From the NCBI GenBank assembly GCA_035506135.1, contig DATJPY010000043.1, forward strand, positions 4,369 through 68,368: 64,000 nucleotides of DNA. Reading direction: 5' to 3'. A model generated the notes under the pieces. The model did not search any database. It saw only the letters and a program-made list of their open reading frames with translations, and was not told the origin of the DNA. The stretch comes from DATJPY01 sp035506135. Its GTDB lineage: Bacteria; Myxococcota_A; UBA9160; PR03. Shown here one piece after another: positions 45,928 through 55,299 of this stretch; positions within the stretch are counted from its first letter, which is position 1, and every line of letters starts with the position of its first letter. Position numbers and translations under genes: made by a program.

Positions 45928-47102
45928 CAGTCGATGCCCGGGAGCCCGGAGAGCGGCTGCGACGCGAGCGCGGTCGCCCAGTCGGTGATGCTCTGCGAGA
46001 GACCGCCCGAGGCCACGACCACGCGGCGCCCGAGCGCGCGCGCCTCGGATGGACCCGCGAACTCTCCCGGGAGCAGCCGCTGGATCTCGGCCGCGAACCG
46101 GGCCGCGCGCGGCGCGTCGGAGAGCTCCGCCACGTAGATCCAGGGCGCCCGCCCATCCGCGCACGCGAAGCGCACGCCGCGGTCTCCCTGCCAGGCCCCG
46201 AGAACGGGACCGGGCACCGAGCCTCCCTTTGCGAGGAGCGTGACCAGGAGGCGCGCGACGCCGACGCTCTCGTCGCCGACCCGCTCGCAGTCGCCGACGC
46301 GCGGCGGCCCTCCGACGAGGACCCGGGGCTTCTCGCCGGCCCAGTAGCGCCTCGGGCTCACGAGCTGCTCGGTCGAGAGCGGCGGACTGCGGAACGGCGC
46401 CTCGGGATCGTTCTGGAGCGAGAGGAAGTTCTCGGCGATCGCGACGCATCCCTCGGCCGGCGCACCCTGCGACTCGACCTGGATCGCCGGGAGATCGAAG
46501 AGATCCGGAAGCTTCGGATCCGGCGGAGGACCGCGGCGCCCCGATGCGCCGTTCGCGCTCGCGGCGAGCAGCGAGCGCACGGCGACGCCCGGATCGCCGC
46601 GCAGCACCGGAGCCGCGCGCGCGAGCGCCGGATAGTTCTGCGCGTCGAGCAGTCGCCGCAGCGCGCGGCGCGCATCCCCGAGGTCGGGCGGCGCGGCGCA
46701 GACGATCCACTCGAGGCTCGGATCGGGAAAGCAGCCACCGCGTGGCAGCGACGGCTGGACGTCTGCGACCGGGCACGCCTCGAGCGCGCGCGCGGCGTCG
46801 CGGAGCGGCGCGAGACGCGGATCGCCGTCCGCGACGAGCTCGAGCGTGGGACGTTGGATGAAGCCGAGGCCCCGCTGCTGCTCGACCTCGGCGACCAGCG
46901 CGTCGACGCCGCCCGAGTCGACCTCGCCGTGGGTGTCGACGAGAACGGGCTCCGGCGGCGGATTCGTCACGTGGATCCCACCGGAGCCGCAGACCGGCCC
47001 GAGCGCGCCGGCCGAGAGCACCGCGAGCGAGGCGAGCGCGGCGCGCAAGGTTCCGAGCCGAGCCGCGCCTCCCGAGCTCTCGCAGTTCCGACGCCGAGCC
47101 AC
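45927..47102 (-). CDS. unknown exported protein coupled to a GT39 gene
   Basis: I do not recognise this protein. It has a hydrophobic N-terminal segment (LRAALASLAVLSAGALG) that looks like a signal peptide or anchor, then a Pro/Asp-rich region with VLVDTHGEVDSGGVDALVAEVE and a mixed body with several separated Cys residues, and no membrane helix further on. The stop overlaps the start of the GT39-TPR gene (ATGA), so the two are made together. The start is uncertain: GTG 47102 is a guess, while the frame is open to GTG 47168, which would leave only five bases to the divergent gene. It could be an accessory or acceptor protein for the coupled transferase; nothing in the sequence proves this. 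Confidence 0.65.
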   Translation of the reverse strand: MARRRNCESSGGAARLGTLRAALASLAVLSAGALGPVCGSGGIHVTNPPPEPVLVDTHGEVDSGGVDALVAEVEQQRGLGFIQRPTLELVADGDPRLAPLRDAARALEACPVADVQPSLPRGGCFPDPSLEWIVCAAPPDLGDARRALRRLLDAQNYPALARAAPVLRGDPGVAVRSLLAASANGASGRRGPPPDPKLPDLFDLPAIQVESQGAPAEGCVAIAENFLSLQNDPEAPFRSPPLSTEQLVSPRRYWAGEKPRVLVGGPPRVGDCERVGDESVGVARLLVTLLAKGGSVPGPVLGAWQGDRGVRFACADGRAPWIYVAELSDAPRAARFAAEIQRLLPGEFAGPSEARALGRRVVVASGGLSQSITDWATALASQPLSGLPGID

Positions 47103-47173
47103 GACAGCGGACGCTGCCGCGCCGCCGAAGCGTTCGCAACCAATGCGTGGGGCCTGGTAGCTTCGCACCCGAC

Positions 47174-48922
47174 ATGCACGGTCCGAGGAATCACGCCGGT
47201 GCTGCGGCCGTTGCCGCTCCGCCGCGCGCTTGGCTCGGGCTGCCGGCGGCCGTCGCAGTCGGGTACGCCGTTCTCGCCGTGCATGCGGCCCGCGTCGAGA
47301 CGCCGACCGTCGACGAGTTCGCGCACGTGCCGGCCGGCGTGGCCGCGTGGCGGCAGGGCCGCACCGATCTCTACCGCTCGAATCCCCCGCTGCTCAAGCT
47401 GGTCCTGGCCGCCCCGCTCGCCCTCGATCCGGACGTCGCGGCTCCGGTCGCCCTCGAGCCTCCCCTCGTCTGGGGACCCTGGGAGTACGGACAGCGCTTC
47501 ATGAACGCCAACCGCGAGCGCTATCTCGCGCTGATGTGGCGCCCCCGCTGCATCGCGGTGGCGTTCGCGCTGTTCGCCGCCGGTGTCGTCTTCCGCTGGG
47601 CGCGCGAGGTCTTCGACGTGCGCGCCGCCTCGGTCGTCACGTCGCTCTTCCTGCTGTGCCCCAACATCCTGGCGCATGGACACCTGGCGACGATCGACAT
47701 GGGCGCGCTCGCGAGCACGGTGCTCGCGATGTACGCGCTTCGATGGGCCTACCTGCGTCCCACGCACGCCCGGCTCCTCGCGTGCGGCGCCGCCCTCGGG
47801 CTCGCGCTCGCGGTCAAGTTCCTCGGCGTGCTGCTCCTCCCCGCGTTCCTCCTCCTCGCGCTCGCACACCGCTGGCGCGCGGAGCGCCCGGCGGCCTGGA
47901 AGCTCGCGCGTGTCGCGGCCGACCTCGCGTGGATGCTCGGCGCCGCACTCGTCGTGGTGAACGCGAGCGTCGCCTTCCAGGGCTCGTTCGGGCCGCTCGG
48001 CGACTTCGCACTGCGCTCGCGGTTCGCGACTTCGCTCCAGGGCGCGCTTCCCGGCTGGCTGCCGGTACCGCTGCCGCGTGAGTACGTGCTGGGCTTCGAC
48101 GGCGCCAAGGCGATCTCGGAGCACGGCGAGTTCGGCAGCTACCTGCTCGGCCGCTGGTCCGAGCACGGCTGGTGGTACTACAACCTCGTCGCCCTCGGCG
48201 TGAAGCTGCCGCTCGCGATCCTGCTGCTGCTCGCGATGGCAGGCCCATTCTGGTGGCGCAGCCGCATCGACCGCATCGAGCTGCTCTCGATGCTCGTGCC
48301 GTTGGCCACGCTCGTGCTGCTGTTCTCGACCGCGAGCAACCTCAACATCGGGCTCCGCCACGTGCTGCCGGCGCTGCCCTTCCTGTTCCTCCTGCTGGGG
48401 CCGATCTTCCTCGCGAGCACGAGTCCGCTGCGCGGCCGCGCCTCGGCCGTGCTGGCGGCCGCCGCGCTGCTCGCGGGGGTGCACAACGTCGCTGCGCTGC
48501 ATCCCGACTACCTCACGTTCTTCAATGCGATCGCGGGCGGGCCCTCGCGCGGGAGCGCGTGGCTGCTCGACTCCAACCTCGACTGGGGACAGGACCTGTA
48601 TCGCGTGCCGGACGCCGTGGCGAAGCTCGACCCGGACGCAGCGCTGTATCTCCTCTACTTCGGACACGTCGATCCCGCCCTCTACGGGCTGCACTACCGG
48701 CTGCTGCCCTCCACGCCGGTCGAGGGGATCATCGCGGTGAGCGAGAACTTCCTCGGAGGCTACGACTACGTCACGGTCGCGCCGGACGGCTCCCTCACGG
48801 GTGTCCCCGGTAACACCGCGGCGTGGCTCCGCTCGCGGCAGCCCGTGGCCCGGCTCGGATCGATCCTGCTCTACGACACGCGAGCCGGCCGTCCGAGCGG
48901 CCGCTCCGATGCCGCCGACTGA
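47174..48922 (+). CDS. GT39/PMT-type membrane glycosyltransferase
   Basis: The 582 residues have about ten to twelve membrane helices. The first periplasmic loop contains VETPTVDEFAHVPAGVA, with the Asp47-Glu48 pair expected of GT39 (protein mannosyltransferase/ArnT-like) enzymes, followed by SNPPLLKLVLAAPL, equivalent to the HPP/NPP motif of PMT_2 proteins. The C-terminal soluble part (SRGSAWLLDSNLDWGQDLYR) is typical of bacterial members annotated as phospholipid carrier-dependent glycosyltransferases. It overlaps the next TMTC-type gene by 14 bases, so the two form an operon. Confidence 0.85.
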   Translation: MHGPRNHAGAAAVAAPPRAWLGLPAAVAVGYAVLAVHAARVETPTVDEFAHVPAGVAAWRQGRTDLYRSNPPLLKLVLAAPLALDPDVAAPVALEPPLVWGPWEYGQRFMNANRERYLALMWRPRCIAVAFALFAAGVVFRWAREVFDVRAASVVTSLFLLCPNILAHGHLATIDMGALASTVLAMYALRWAYLRPTHARLLACGAALGLALAVKFLGVLLLPAFLLLALAHRWRAERPAAWKLARVAADLAWMLGAALVVVNASVAFQGSFGPLGDFALRSRFATSLQGALPGWLPVPLPREYVLGFDGAKAISEHGEFGSYLLGRWSEHGWWYYNLVALGVKLPLAILLLLAMAGPFWWRSRIDRIELLSMLVPLATLVLLFSTASNLNIGLRHVLPALPFLFLLLGPIFLASTSPLRGRASAVLAAAALLAGVHNVAALHPDYLTFFNAIAGGPSRGSAWLLDSNLDWGQDLYRVPDAVAKLDPDAALYLLYFGHVDPALYGLHYRLLPSTPVEGIIAVSENFLGGYDYVTVAPDGSLTGVPGNTAAWLRSRQPVARLGSILLYDTRAGRPSGRSDAAD

Positions 48923-50945
48923 GCGCCTCCGCGCGCGCGCCTGGCTGCAGGGCGCCGCATTGGTCGCGCTGGTGCTCGCGGTCTACGCGCCGACGCTGCA
49001 CAACGGCTACGTCTCGGACGACGAGATCTACATCCGCGGGATCCGCCCGCTCGCCTCGCTGGCCGGGCTTCGCGACATCTGGCTCCGCGTCGGCACGGTC
49101 CCGCAGTACTACCCGCTGGTGCATACGGCCTTCTGGCTCGAGTACCACGTCTGGGGCCTCGACCCGAGGGGCTTCCACGCGATGAACGTGGTCTCGCACG
49201 CCGCCGTGGTGTTGCTCGCGTGGCGCCTGCTGCGCCGGCTCGCGGTGCCGGGGGCCTGGCTGGCGGCCGCGATCTTCGCGGTGCACCCGGTGCAGGTCGA
49301 GACCGTCGCCTGGGCCAGCGAGCGCAAGAACCTGCTCTCCGCCCTGTTCGCGTTCGGCTCGATCCACGCGTACCTGCGCTTCGCCCCGCTCGATCCCGAC
49401 GCGCCGTCCCTCGCGCCGCCGCGCGCGCGGCGCCTCTATGCCCTCTCGCTCCTGCTCTACATCGCCGCGCTGCTCTGCAAGACGGTCGCAGTCACGACCC
49501 CCGCCGTCCTGCTCGTGCTGCGCTGGTGGAAGGCGCCGCCCCTCACGCGAAAGGATCTGCTCCTGCTCCTCCCCTTCGTGGGGCTCGGCCTTCCGATCTC
49601 GCTCCTCACGATCTGGGTCGAGCGCGTGCACGTCGGCGCGAGCGGGGCACCGTGGCAGCTCGGGTGGCTCGATCGCGTCCTGATCGCGGGCCGCGCCGTC
49701 TGCTTCTACCTCGGCAAGCTCGCGTGGCCGCATCCACTCGGGTTCGTGTATCCGCGCTGGGACGTCGATCCGGGCGCCGTCTGGCAGTACGCCTACCCGG
49801 CGGCGCTCGTCGGCCTCGCGGTCGCGTTCTTCGCGCTGCGGCGCCGGCTGGGGCGCGGACCGCTCGCAGCGCTGCTGATCTTCGTGGGCATCCTCTTTCC
49901 CGCGATCGGCTTCTTCGACGTGTACCCGCACCTGTTCTCGTTCGTCGCGGACCACTACCAGTACCACGCGAGCCTCGCGCCCATCGCGCTCGCGGCGGCC
50001 GCCGCCGCGATCGGAAGCGCGCGCCTCTCGCGTCCCGCGCGCGCGGCGGCGGGAGTCGCCGCGATCGCCGTGCTCGCCGCGCTGGCCCTGACGGCGCAGC
50101 GCGAGACGCTCGCGTATCGGGACGACGCAACGCTGATCCGGCGCACCGCCGCCAACCAGCCGGCTTCCTGGGCGGCGCGCTATCGGATGGGCACCCTGCT
50201 CCAGGACGAGAGCCGCCACGACGAGGCGCTCGCGGAGCTGCGCGAGGCGGAGCGCCTCTTCCCGGCGTACGCGCCGACCCGCGTGGCGATGGCCACCAGC
50301 CTGGTCGAGCTCGGCCGGCTCGACGAGGCTGCGGCGGAGCTAGAAGGCGTGCTCGGCGGCGAGCTCGACGACGATCACGACCGGGCTGCGGTCCATCTGC
50401 AGCTCGGCAACGTGCGCATCCGCCAGGGTCGCCTCGATGCCGCCGCCGAGCAGTTCGCCGCGGCGGCCGCACTGGCACCCGACTCGGCCGAGGCGCAGTA
50501 CGACTTCGGGCTGGTGCTGCGGCAGCGGGGCGATCGTCCCGCGGCGGTGACCGCGCTGCGCCGCGCGGTCGCGCTCGACCCGGGGGTGGCCAAGTCACAG
50601 CTCGCGCTCGGAACGCTGCTCCTCGAGACGGGGGACGCGGCCGGCGCGCGCGAGGCCTTGCAGGCCGCCGTGCGACTGACCCCGGAGAGCGCCGACGCCC
50701 GTGAGCGCCTCGGGGTGGCTCTGCTGGAGATCGGTGAGCTCGACGACGCCGAGGCCGAGCTGCGCCGCTCGGTCGCGCTCGACCCGCAGCGCGCCGGATC
50801 CCACAACCTGCTCGGCCTGCTGCTCGAGCGGCGCGCGGAGACCGACGCGGCGATCGCAGAGTTCCGGCAGGCGCTCGCGATCCAGCCCGACGACCCGGGC
50901 GCCGCTGCGAATCTCGCGCGGGCCCTCGGCGCCGCGCGCCGCTAG
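48909..50945 (+). CDS. TMTC/PMT-like membrane glycosyltransferase with TPR tail (type A)
   Basis: The 678 residues have about ten helices (12-410) with a first-loop D37-D38 in GYVSDDEIYIRG, then VPQYYPLVHTAFWLEYHVWG and HPVQVETVAWASERKN, nearly the same as the proteins at 38292 and 58472. About six TPRs follow (415-675; for example AEAQYDFGLVLRQRGDRPAA and SHNLLGLLLERRAETDAA). The gene starts inside the end of the GT39 gene. Its TAG stop shares the palindrome CTAG with the TAG stop of the convergent gene (50942-50945). Confidence 0.8.
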   Translation: MPPTERLRARAWLQGAALVALVLAVYAPTLHNGYVSDDEIYIRGIRPLASLAGLRDIWLRVGTVPQYYPLVHTAFWLEYHVWGLDPRGFHAMNVVSHAAVVLLAWRLLRRLAVPGAWLAAAIFAVHPVQVETVAWASERKNLLSALFAFGSIHAYLRFAPLDPDAPSLAPPRARRLYALSLLLYIAALLCKTVAVTTPAVLLVLRWWKAPPLTRKDLLLLLPFVGLGLPISLLTIWVERVHVGASGAPWQLGWLDRVLIAGRAVCFYLGKLAWPHPLGFVYPRWDVDPGAVWQYAYPAALVGLAVAFFALRRRLGRGPLAALLIFVGILFPAIGFFDVYPHLFSFVADHYQYHASLAPIALAAAAAAIGSARLSRPARAAAGVAAIAVLAALALTAQRETLAYRDDATLIRRTAANQPASWAARYRMGTLLQDESRHDEALAELREAERLFPAYAPTRVAMATSLVELGRLDEAAAELEGVLGGELDDDHDRAAVHLQLGNVRIRQGRLDAAAEQFAAAAALAPDSAEAQYDFGLVLRQRGDRPAAVTALRRAVALDPGVAKSQLALGTLLLETGDAAGAREALQAAVRLTPESADARERLGVALLEIGELDDAEAELRRSVALDPQRAGSHNLLGLLLERRAETDAAIAEFRQALAIQPDDPGAAANLARALGAARR

Positions 50946-53119
50946 CGGTCGGCGCGCGGAGGATCCGTTGCGGGCGCGTCCTCACCGTAGGCGCGCAGCC
51001 GCGCCTCCAACGCAGCCAGTGCCTCGGGCCCACCCGCCTCGCGCGCGCGGTCGCGCGCCTCGCGCGCGACCTCGGCGGCCTCCGCCGGCCGGCCCGCGGC
51101 GCGATAGGCCGCGGAGAGCGCCGCCAGCGCATCCGGCCGGCGCGCGGAGAGGGAGCAAGCTCGCTCCGCGAGCTCGACGGCGCGCCCCGGGTCCCTTCGC
51201 GCGGGGTCCGCCGTCGTGGCGAGCAGCACGGCCAGGCTCGCATCGGCCGCGTAGCTTTCGGCCCAGGAGGCCGCCGCCTGCTCGTACTCCGCGATCGCGC
51301 CGCCGACGTCTCCCTGCGCCGTCAGGATCTCGCCGCGGTACTGGTGAAGCGTCGAGACGAGCTCGTCGTGCCGCTCTCCCCCGAAGCGCGTGGCGGCGGC
51401 GAGGGCATCCTGCAGCGCGGCCGACGACTCGGCGAAGCGACCCTGCCTCGCGAGCGTGCGGGCGCGCCAGATCCAGGCGTCGAAGTGCCGGGGGTCGAGG
51501 CGCACCACGCCCTCGAAGCTCGCCGCGGCGTCCTCGAGTCGCCCGAGCTGGAGCTGGCTCAGCCCGAGCTGGTACAGAGAGCGGCTGCTTCTCGGATCGA
51601 GCGCGACCGCAGTCGAAAGCGCCTCTCGCGCGCGCTCGGGCTGGCCCTCCTGCAGATACACCCAGCCGAGATCCGAGAAGGCGATCGCGCTTCGCGGCGC
51701 CACCCGCGTGGCTTCCTCCAGCTTCGCGATCCCTTCCGTCCGGGACCCGGTCTGGTAGAGCGCCATGCCCCAGGTCGGAAGCGCGTCGCCGAGCTCGCGC
51801 GGGTAGCGCGCGCCCTCCTCCGCGTGCCGCAACGCGAGCCCGTAGTCACCCCGGTTGAAGTACTGGCCCGCGAGGGCTCGATGCGCGATGTAGTTCCGCG
51901 GCGTGTGCGCGACGGCGCTCTCGAAGAGCGCGACCGAGTCGTGCCATGCCTCCGCCTGCCGGTGTACGAGGAGCGCGAGCGCAGCGCAGACGAGGCAGAA
52001 GGCGACGGATGCCGTGGTCCGGAGCGCCTCGCCGGCGCGCTGCGATCCAAGCGTCTCCCAGCCGGTCCAGACGAGTGCGAGCGACAAGCCCCAGAAGGGG
52101 ATGTACGCGTAGCGATCCGCCATGGCCTGCGCCCCGACTTGCACCAGCCCGATGGTGGGCACGAGCGTCCCGAGGAACCACAGCCAGCCGACCAGCACGT
52201 AGGGCAGCCTGCGGGCGAGCGCGAGCGCAATCCCGGTGATCGCGAGCAGCAGCGCGGCGCACGCGACCACCTTCGCGACCGTGACGTCGTCCTCGTAGAG
52301 CGGGTAGAAGACGGCGAGATCGGCAGGCCATGCGAAGAGCGCCAGATAGCGGACGTACGAGATCACCGCGTTGCCGAGTCGGACCGCGAGCGGGAACGTG
52401 GCCCCGGTCGCGATGCCTTCGCCCTGCGCTGCGATCGTCGCGGCGCCGGCGGCGGCCGCGAGCACGGCGTAGGGGATCTTCTCGACGAGCAGCCGCCGGA
52501 GCCCCAGCGCCGTGCGCCGAAGGGGCCAGCCGTCGAGCAGCAGCAGCGCCAGGGGCAGCGTCACGAGCGTCTGCTTCGAGAGCAGCGAGAGCGCGAAGGT
52601 CCCGAGGCTCGCCGCGTAGGCGCCGCGTGAGCCCCGGCGCGCGTACGTCCCGTAGCTCCAGATCGAGAGGATCCCGAACAGGGTGCTGAGCGTCGTCTTC
52701 CGCTGCGAGACCCACGCGACCGACTCGACGTTCGCGGGATGCAGGGCGAAGAGCGCGGCCACCGCGAAGCTCGGCGCGATCGTGTCGGTCATCGACGCGA
52801 GCATGCCGAACAGGAGCAGCGCGTTGGCGACGTGGAGCGCGACGTCGATCGCGTGGTGCGCGGCCGGTTCGACGCCGAAGAGCTCGACGTCGGCCATGTG
52901 GCTCAGCCAGGTGAGCGGAAACCAGTTCCCCGCGTGCGCCTCGTGGAAGGCCCAACGCACGCCGTCGACGCTGAGCCCCTTCCCGACCATCTCGTTCTCG
53001 GTGACGTAGTCCGGGTCGTCGATGTCGACGAAGCCGGCCGAGAAGCACGGCGCATAGGCGGCGACCGTCGCGAGGGCGAGCGCGGTCGCCAGCAGCCACT
53101 TGCGAAGCGCGCGGCTCAT
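50942..53119 (-). CDS. TMTC/PMT-like membrane glycosyltransferase with long TPR tail (type B)
   Basis: The 725 residues have about ten helices (8-405) with D34-D35 in VDIDDPDYVTEN, GNWFPLTWLSHMADVELFG, HPANVESVAWVSQRKT and WLWFLGTLVPTIGLVQVG, all shared with the type B protein at 41292. TPRs fill about 415-700 (AIAFSDLGWVYLQEGQPERA, SLYQLGLSQLQLGRLEDA). The two type B genes are on opposite strands, about 7 kb apart, and are clearly paralogues. Start ATG 53119 is chosen because it puts the first helix at residue 8; the frame is open further upstream. It is divergent from the GT-C gene with the jelly-roll-like domain. Confidence 0.8.
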   Translation of the reverse strand: MSRALRKWLLATALALATVAAYAPCFSAGFVDIDDPDYVTENEMVGKGLSVDGVRWAFHEAHAGNWFPLTWLSHMADVELFGVEPAAHHAIDVALHVANALLLFGMLASMTDTIAPSFAVAALFALHPANVESVAWVSQRKTTLSTLFGILSIWSYGTYARRGSRGAYAASLGTFALSLLSKQTLVTLPLALLLLDGWPLRRTALGLRRLLVEKIPYAVLAAAAGAATIAAQGEGIATGATFPLAVRLGNAVISYVRYLALFAWPADLAVFYPLYEDDVTVAKVVACAALLLAITGIALALARRLPYVLVGWLWFLGTLVPTIGLVQVGAQAMADRYAYIPFWGLSLALVWTGWETLGSQRAGEALRTTASVAFCLVCAALALLVHRQAEAWHDSVALFESAVAHTPRNYIAHRALAGQYFNRGDYGLALRHAEEGARYPRELGDALPTWGMALYQTGSRTEGIAKLEEATRVAPRSAIAFSDLGWVYLQEGQPERAREALSTAVALDPRSSRSLYQLGLSQLQLGRLEDAAASFEGVVRLDPRHFDAWIWRARTLARQGRFAESSAALQDALAAATRFGGERHDELVSTLHQYRGEILTAQGDVGGAIAEYEQAAASWAESYAADASLAVLLATTADPARRDPGRAVELAERACSLSARRPDALAALSAAYRAAGRPAEAAEVAREARDRAREAGGPEALAALEARLRAYGEDAPATDPPRADR

Positions 53120-53255
53120 CGCGCGGAAGCGTGCGGCAGCGGGCTCGCGCACGCCAAGGTGGGGCGGCTTTCGAGCGGATCCCATCCCGATACCATCTCG
53201 TGGCTGCGAGGCCGGCGTCGAAGGGCCGGCGGCGCAACGGCGACGAGGAGTCGGA

Positions 53256-55241
53256 TTGGCGGTCGGGTCGGAAGCGGATGCCGCGCGCAGCCTCGGGCGC
53301 TGGCAGCTCGCCGCGGGCACGGCGCTCGTGCTCGCGATCGCCGGGGTCCTCGTCTACGACGTCGCGATCTCGCCCGCGGTGCCCTTCCTGTCGCGGCGCG
53401 ACGCGCCGTGGATCGTGGCGCCGACCCCGCTCCAGACGCACGGCATGGAGATCGACCGCTCGCATCCGCCGACGAGCTTCTTCGCGCGACCGTTCACGGC
53501 CGACGTGCCGGCGGGGCCCGTCATCGTCCACCTCCGCGCGCTGCGCGAGGTGGCGCTCTTCCTGAACGACCACGAGCTCCCGCTCGAGCCCGCGAATCCC
53601 GCCTCCTGGAGGCAGGCTCGACGGGTCGACCTGAAGCCCCACCTCGTGGCCGGACGCAACGTGCTCGCCGCGCGGGTGCGCAACCCCGACGGAAACCCCG
53701 CGCTGCAGCTCTGGGTCGAGGGCCTCCCCGAGCGCATCGACACGGATGCGCGTTGGCTGGCGTCCTGGGAAGGCGACCCGGTCGCGTACGCGGCGCTGGC
53801 CGAGGACAGCCTCCGTCATCCCCAGGCCGGCGACCTTCCGGCGCCGGCCCCGTCGCTCGCGCAGCACGCCGTCGCGTTCGCGGCGCTCGGCGCGGCCGGC
53901 GTGCTCGCCTTCCTCGGCCTGCGCCGCCGCCCGGCCCGCCGCGCGCCGGCGGTCGCGCTCGGGCTCGTCTCGATCTTCTGGGTCGTCCTGTTCCATCGGA
54001 TCCTGCAGCTCCCGGCCGAGGTGGGCTTCGACGCGGCCGCACACCTCCAGTACATCGACTGGATCGCCCAGCACCACGCGCTCCCGCATCCCACCGACGG
54101 CGCCTTGATGTACCACCCCCCGCTCTACCACGCGCTGAGCGCCCTCCTGGTCGACGCGTTCGGCCTCCTCGGGATCAGCGAGCACGCGGCGGTGGCGCTG
54201 CTCCCGATGGCGTCCGGCCTCGGCATGGCGTTCGTCGCCGGCGCGATGATGCGTGGACTGCAGCCGGGAGCACCCTGGCTCGAGGCCGGCGCCGTCGTCG
54301 CCGCCGGTCTCCTGCCGATGAGTGTCACCGTCGCCAGCAGCGCCTCGAACGAGGCTCCCAACGCGTTCCTCACGAGCCTCGCCCTGCTGGTCGCGCTCCG
54401 TGCGATGCTGCATCCGCGTGCCTCGCGACGAGACGACGTGCTGCTCGGCGCGCTCCTCGGCGCCGCCGCGCTCACCAAGTACACGACGCTGCTCTGGGTG
54501 CCGCTCCTGCCTGCGGCGGTCGCTGCGAAGCGGGTCGCGGCGGAGCGCGCGAGCCCGGCGCACGCCGCGCGCCGCGCCCTCCTCTCCGTGGCCATCGCGA
54601 CCGGCCTCGCAGGCTGGGTCTACGCGCGCAACGCGCTCGTCGCCGGCGATCCGCTCGTGTGGAGCCTGAACGCAGATCCGCAGAAGAGCTGGTGGCAGCT
54701 GCCGGGCTTCCACACCGCCGACTACTTCGTCCGCTTCGGCGACGCGCTGGTGCAGCCGTGGTTCGCAAGCCTCCACTCCTTCTGGGACTCGGTCTACACG
54801 ACGCTGTGGGGCGATGGGCTCCTGAGCGGCGCCATCGACCCCCGCACGGCGACGCGGCGCTGGCGCTACGACGTGATGGCGGCGGGCTTCCTGCTCGCGC
54901 TGCCCGCCACGCTGCTGCTCGTCGTCGGCTGGCTGCGGGCGCTTCTCGCCGCCCTTCGAGGCAACGACCTCAGGCGCAGGCTCGCGCTCTCGCTCCTGGT
55001 CGCGCTCCCTCCCCTGCTCGTCGCAGTGCTGGCGAGCGGTGTCCTCCACTACCCGTTCTGGTCGGGCCCGAAGGCGTTCTACGCGCTCGGGCTTACGCCG
55101 ACGTTTGCCGTGCTCGGCGTGCTCGGCTTCGCGGGACTCGATGGACTCCTGTCCGCCCGCGCCCCGGTGGCGATCCGGGCGCTGCCCTATGGCTGGGCGG
55201 CGGCGTTCCTCGCCGCGATCGCTTGGAGCTATGCGGGGTGA
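53256..55241 (+). CDS. GT-C membrane protein with N-terminal carbohydrate-binding-like domain
   Basis: The 661 residues begin with one membrane helix (about 18-36, LAAGTALVLAIAGVLVYD). A periplasmic domain of about 150 residues follows with a beta-sandwich look, including VHLRALREVALFLNDHELPL and LVAGRNVLAARVRNPDG, the pattern of galactose-binding-like domains of glycoside hydrolases. Eight or more further helices follow, with a GT39-like loop (EVGFDAAAHLQYIDWIAQH) and YHPPLYHALSALLV, equivalent to the HPPL motif. A TTG start at 53256 follows GAGGAG by five bases; other starts have no Shine-Dalgarno. The fusion suggests sugar recognition next to the transferase, perhaps for chain extension on an existing glycan. 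Confidence 0.75.
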   Translation: MAVGSEADAARSLGRWQLAAGTALVLAIAGVLVYDVAISPAVPFLSRRDAPWIVAPTPLQTHGMEIDRSHPPTSFFARPFTADVPAGPVIVHLRALREVALFLNDHELPLEPANPASWRQARRVDLKPHLVAGRNVLAARVRNPDGNPALQLWVEGLPERIDTDARWLASWEGDPVAYAALAEDSLRHPQAGDLPAPAPSLAQHAVAFAALGAAGVLAFLGLRRRPARRAPAVALGLVSIFWVVLFHRILQLPAEVGFDAAAHLQYIDWIAQHHALPHPTDGALMYHPPLYHALSALLVDAFGLLGISEHAAVALLPMASGLGMAFVAGAMMRGLQPGAPWLEAGAVVAAGLLPMSVTVASSASNEAPNAFLTSLALLVALRAMLHPRASRRDDVLLGALLGAAALTKYTTLLWVPLLPAAVAAKRVAAERASPAHAARRALLSVAIATGLAGWVYARNALVAGDPLVWSLNADPQKSWWQLPGFHTADYFVRFGDALVQPWFASLHSFWDSVYTTLWGDGLLSGAIDPRTATRRWRYDVMAAGFLLALPATLLLVVGWLRALLAALRGNDLRRRLALSLLVALPPLLVAVLASGVLHYPFWSGPKAFYALGLTPTFAVLGVLGFAGLDGLLSARAPVAIRALPYGWAAAFLAAIAWSYAG

Positions 55242-55299
55242 GCTGCGCACTGCGGGTGCCCGGATGCGGACGACCCCGAGATGCGGGTAGGATTCCCGC

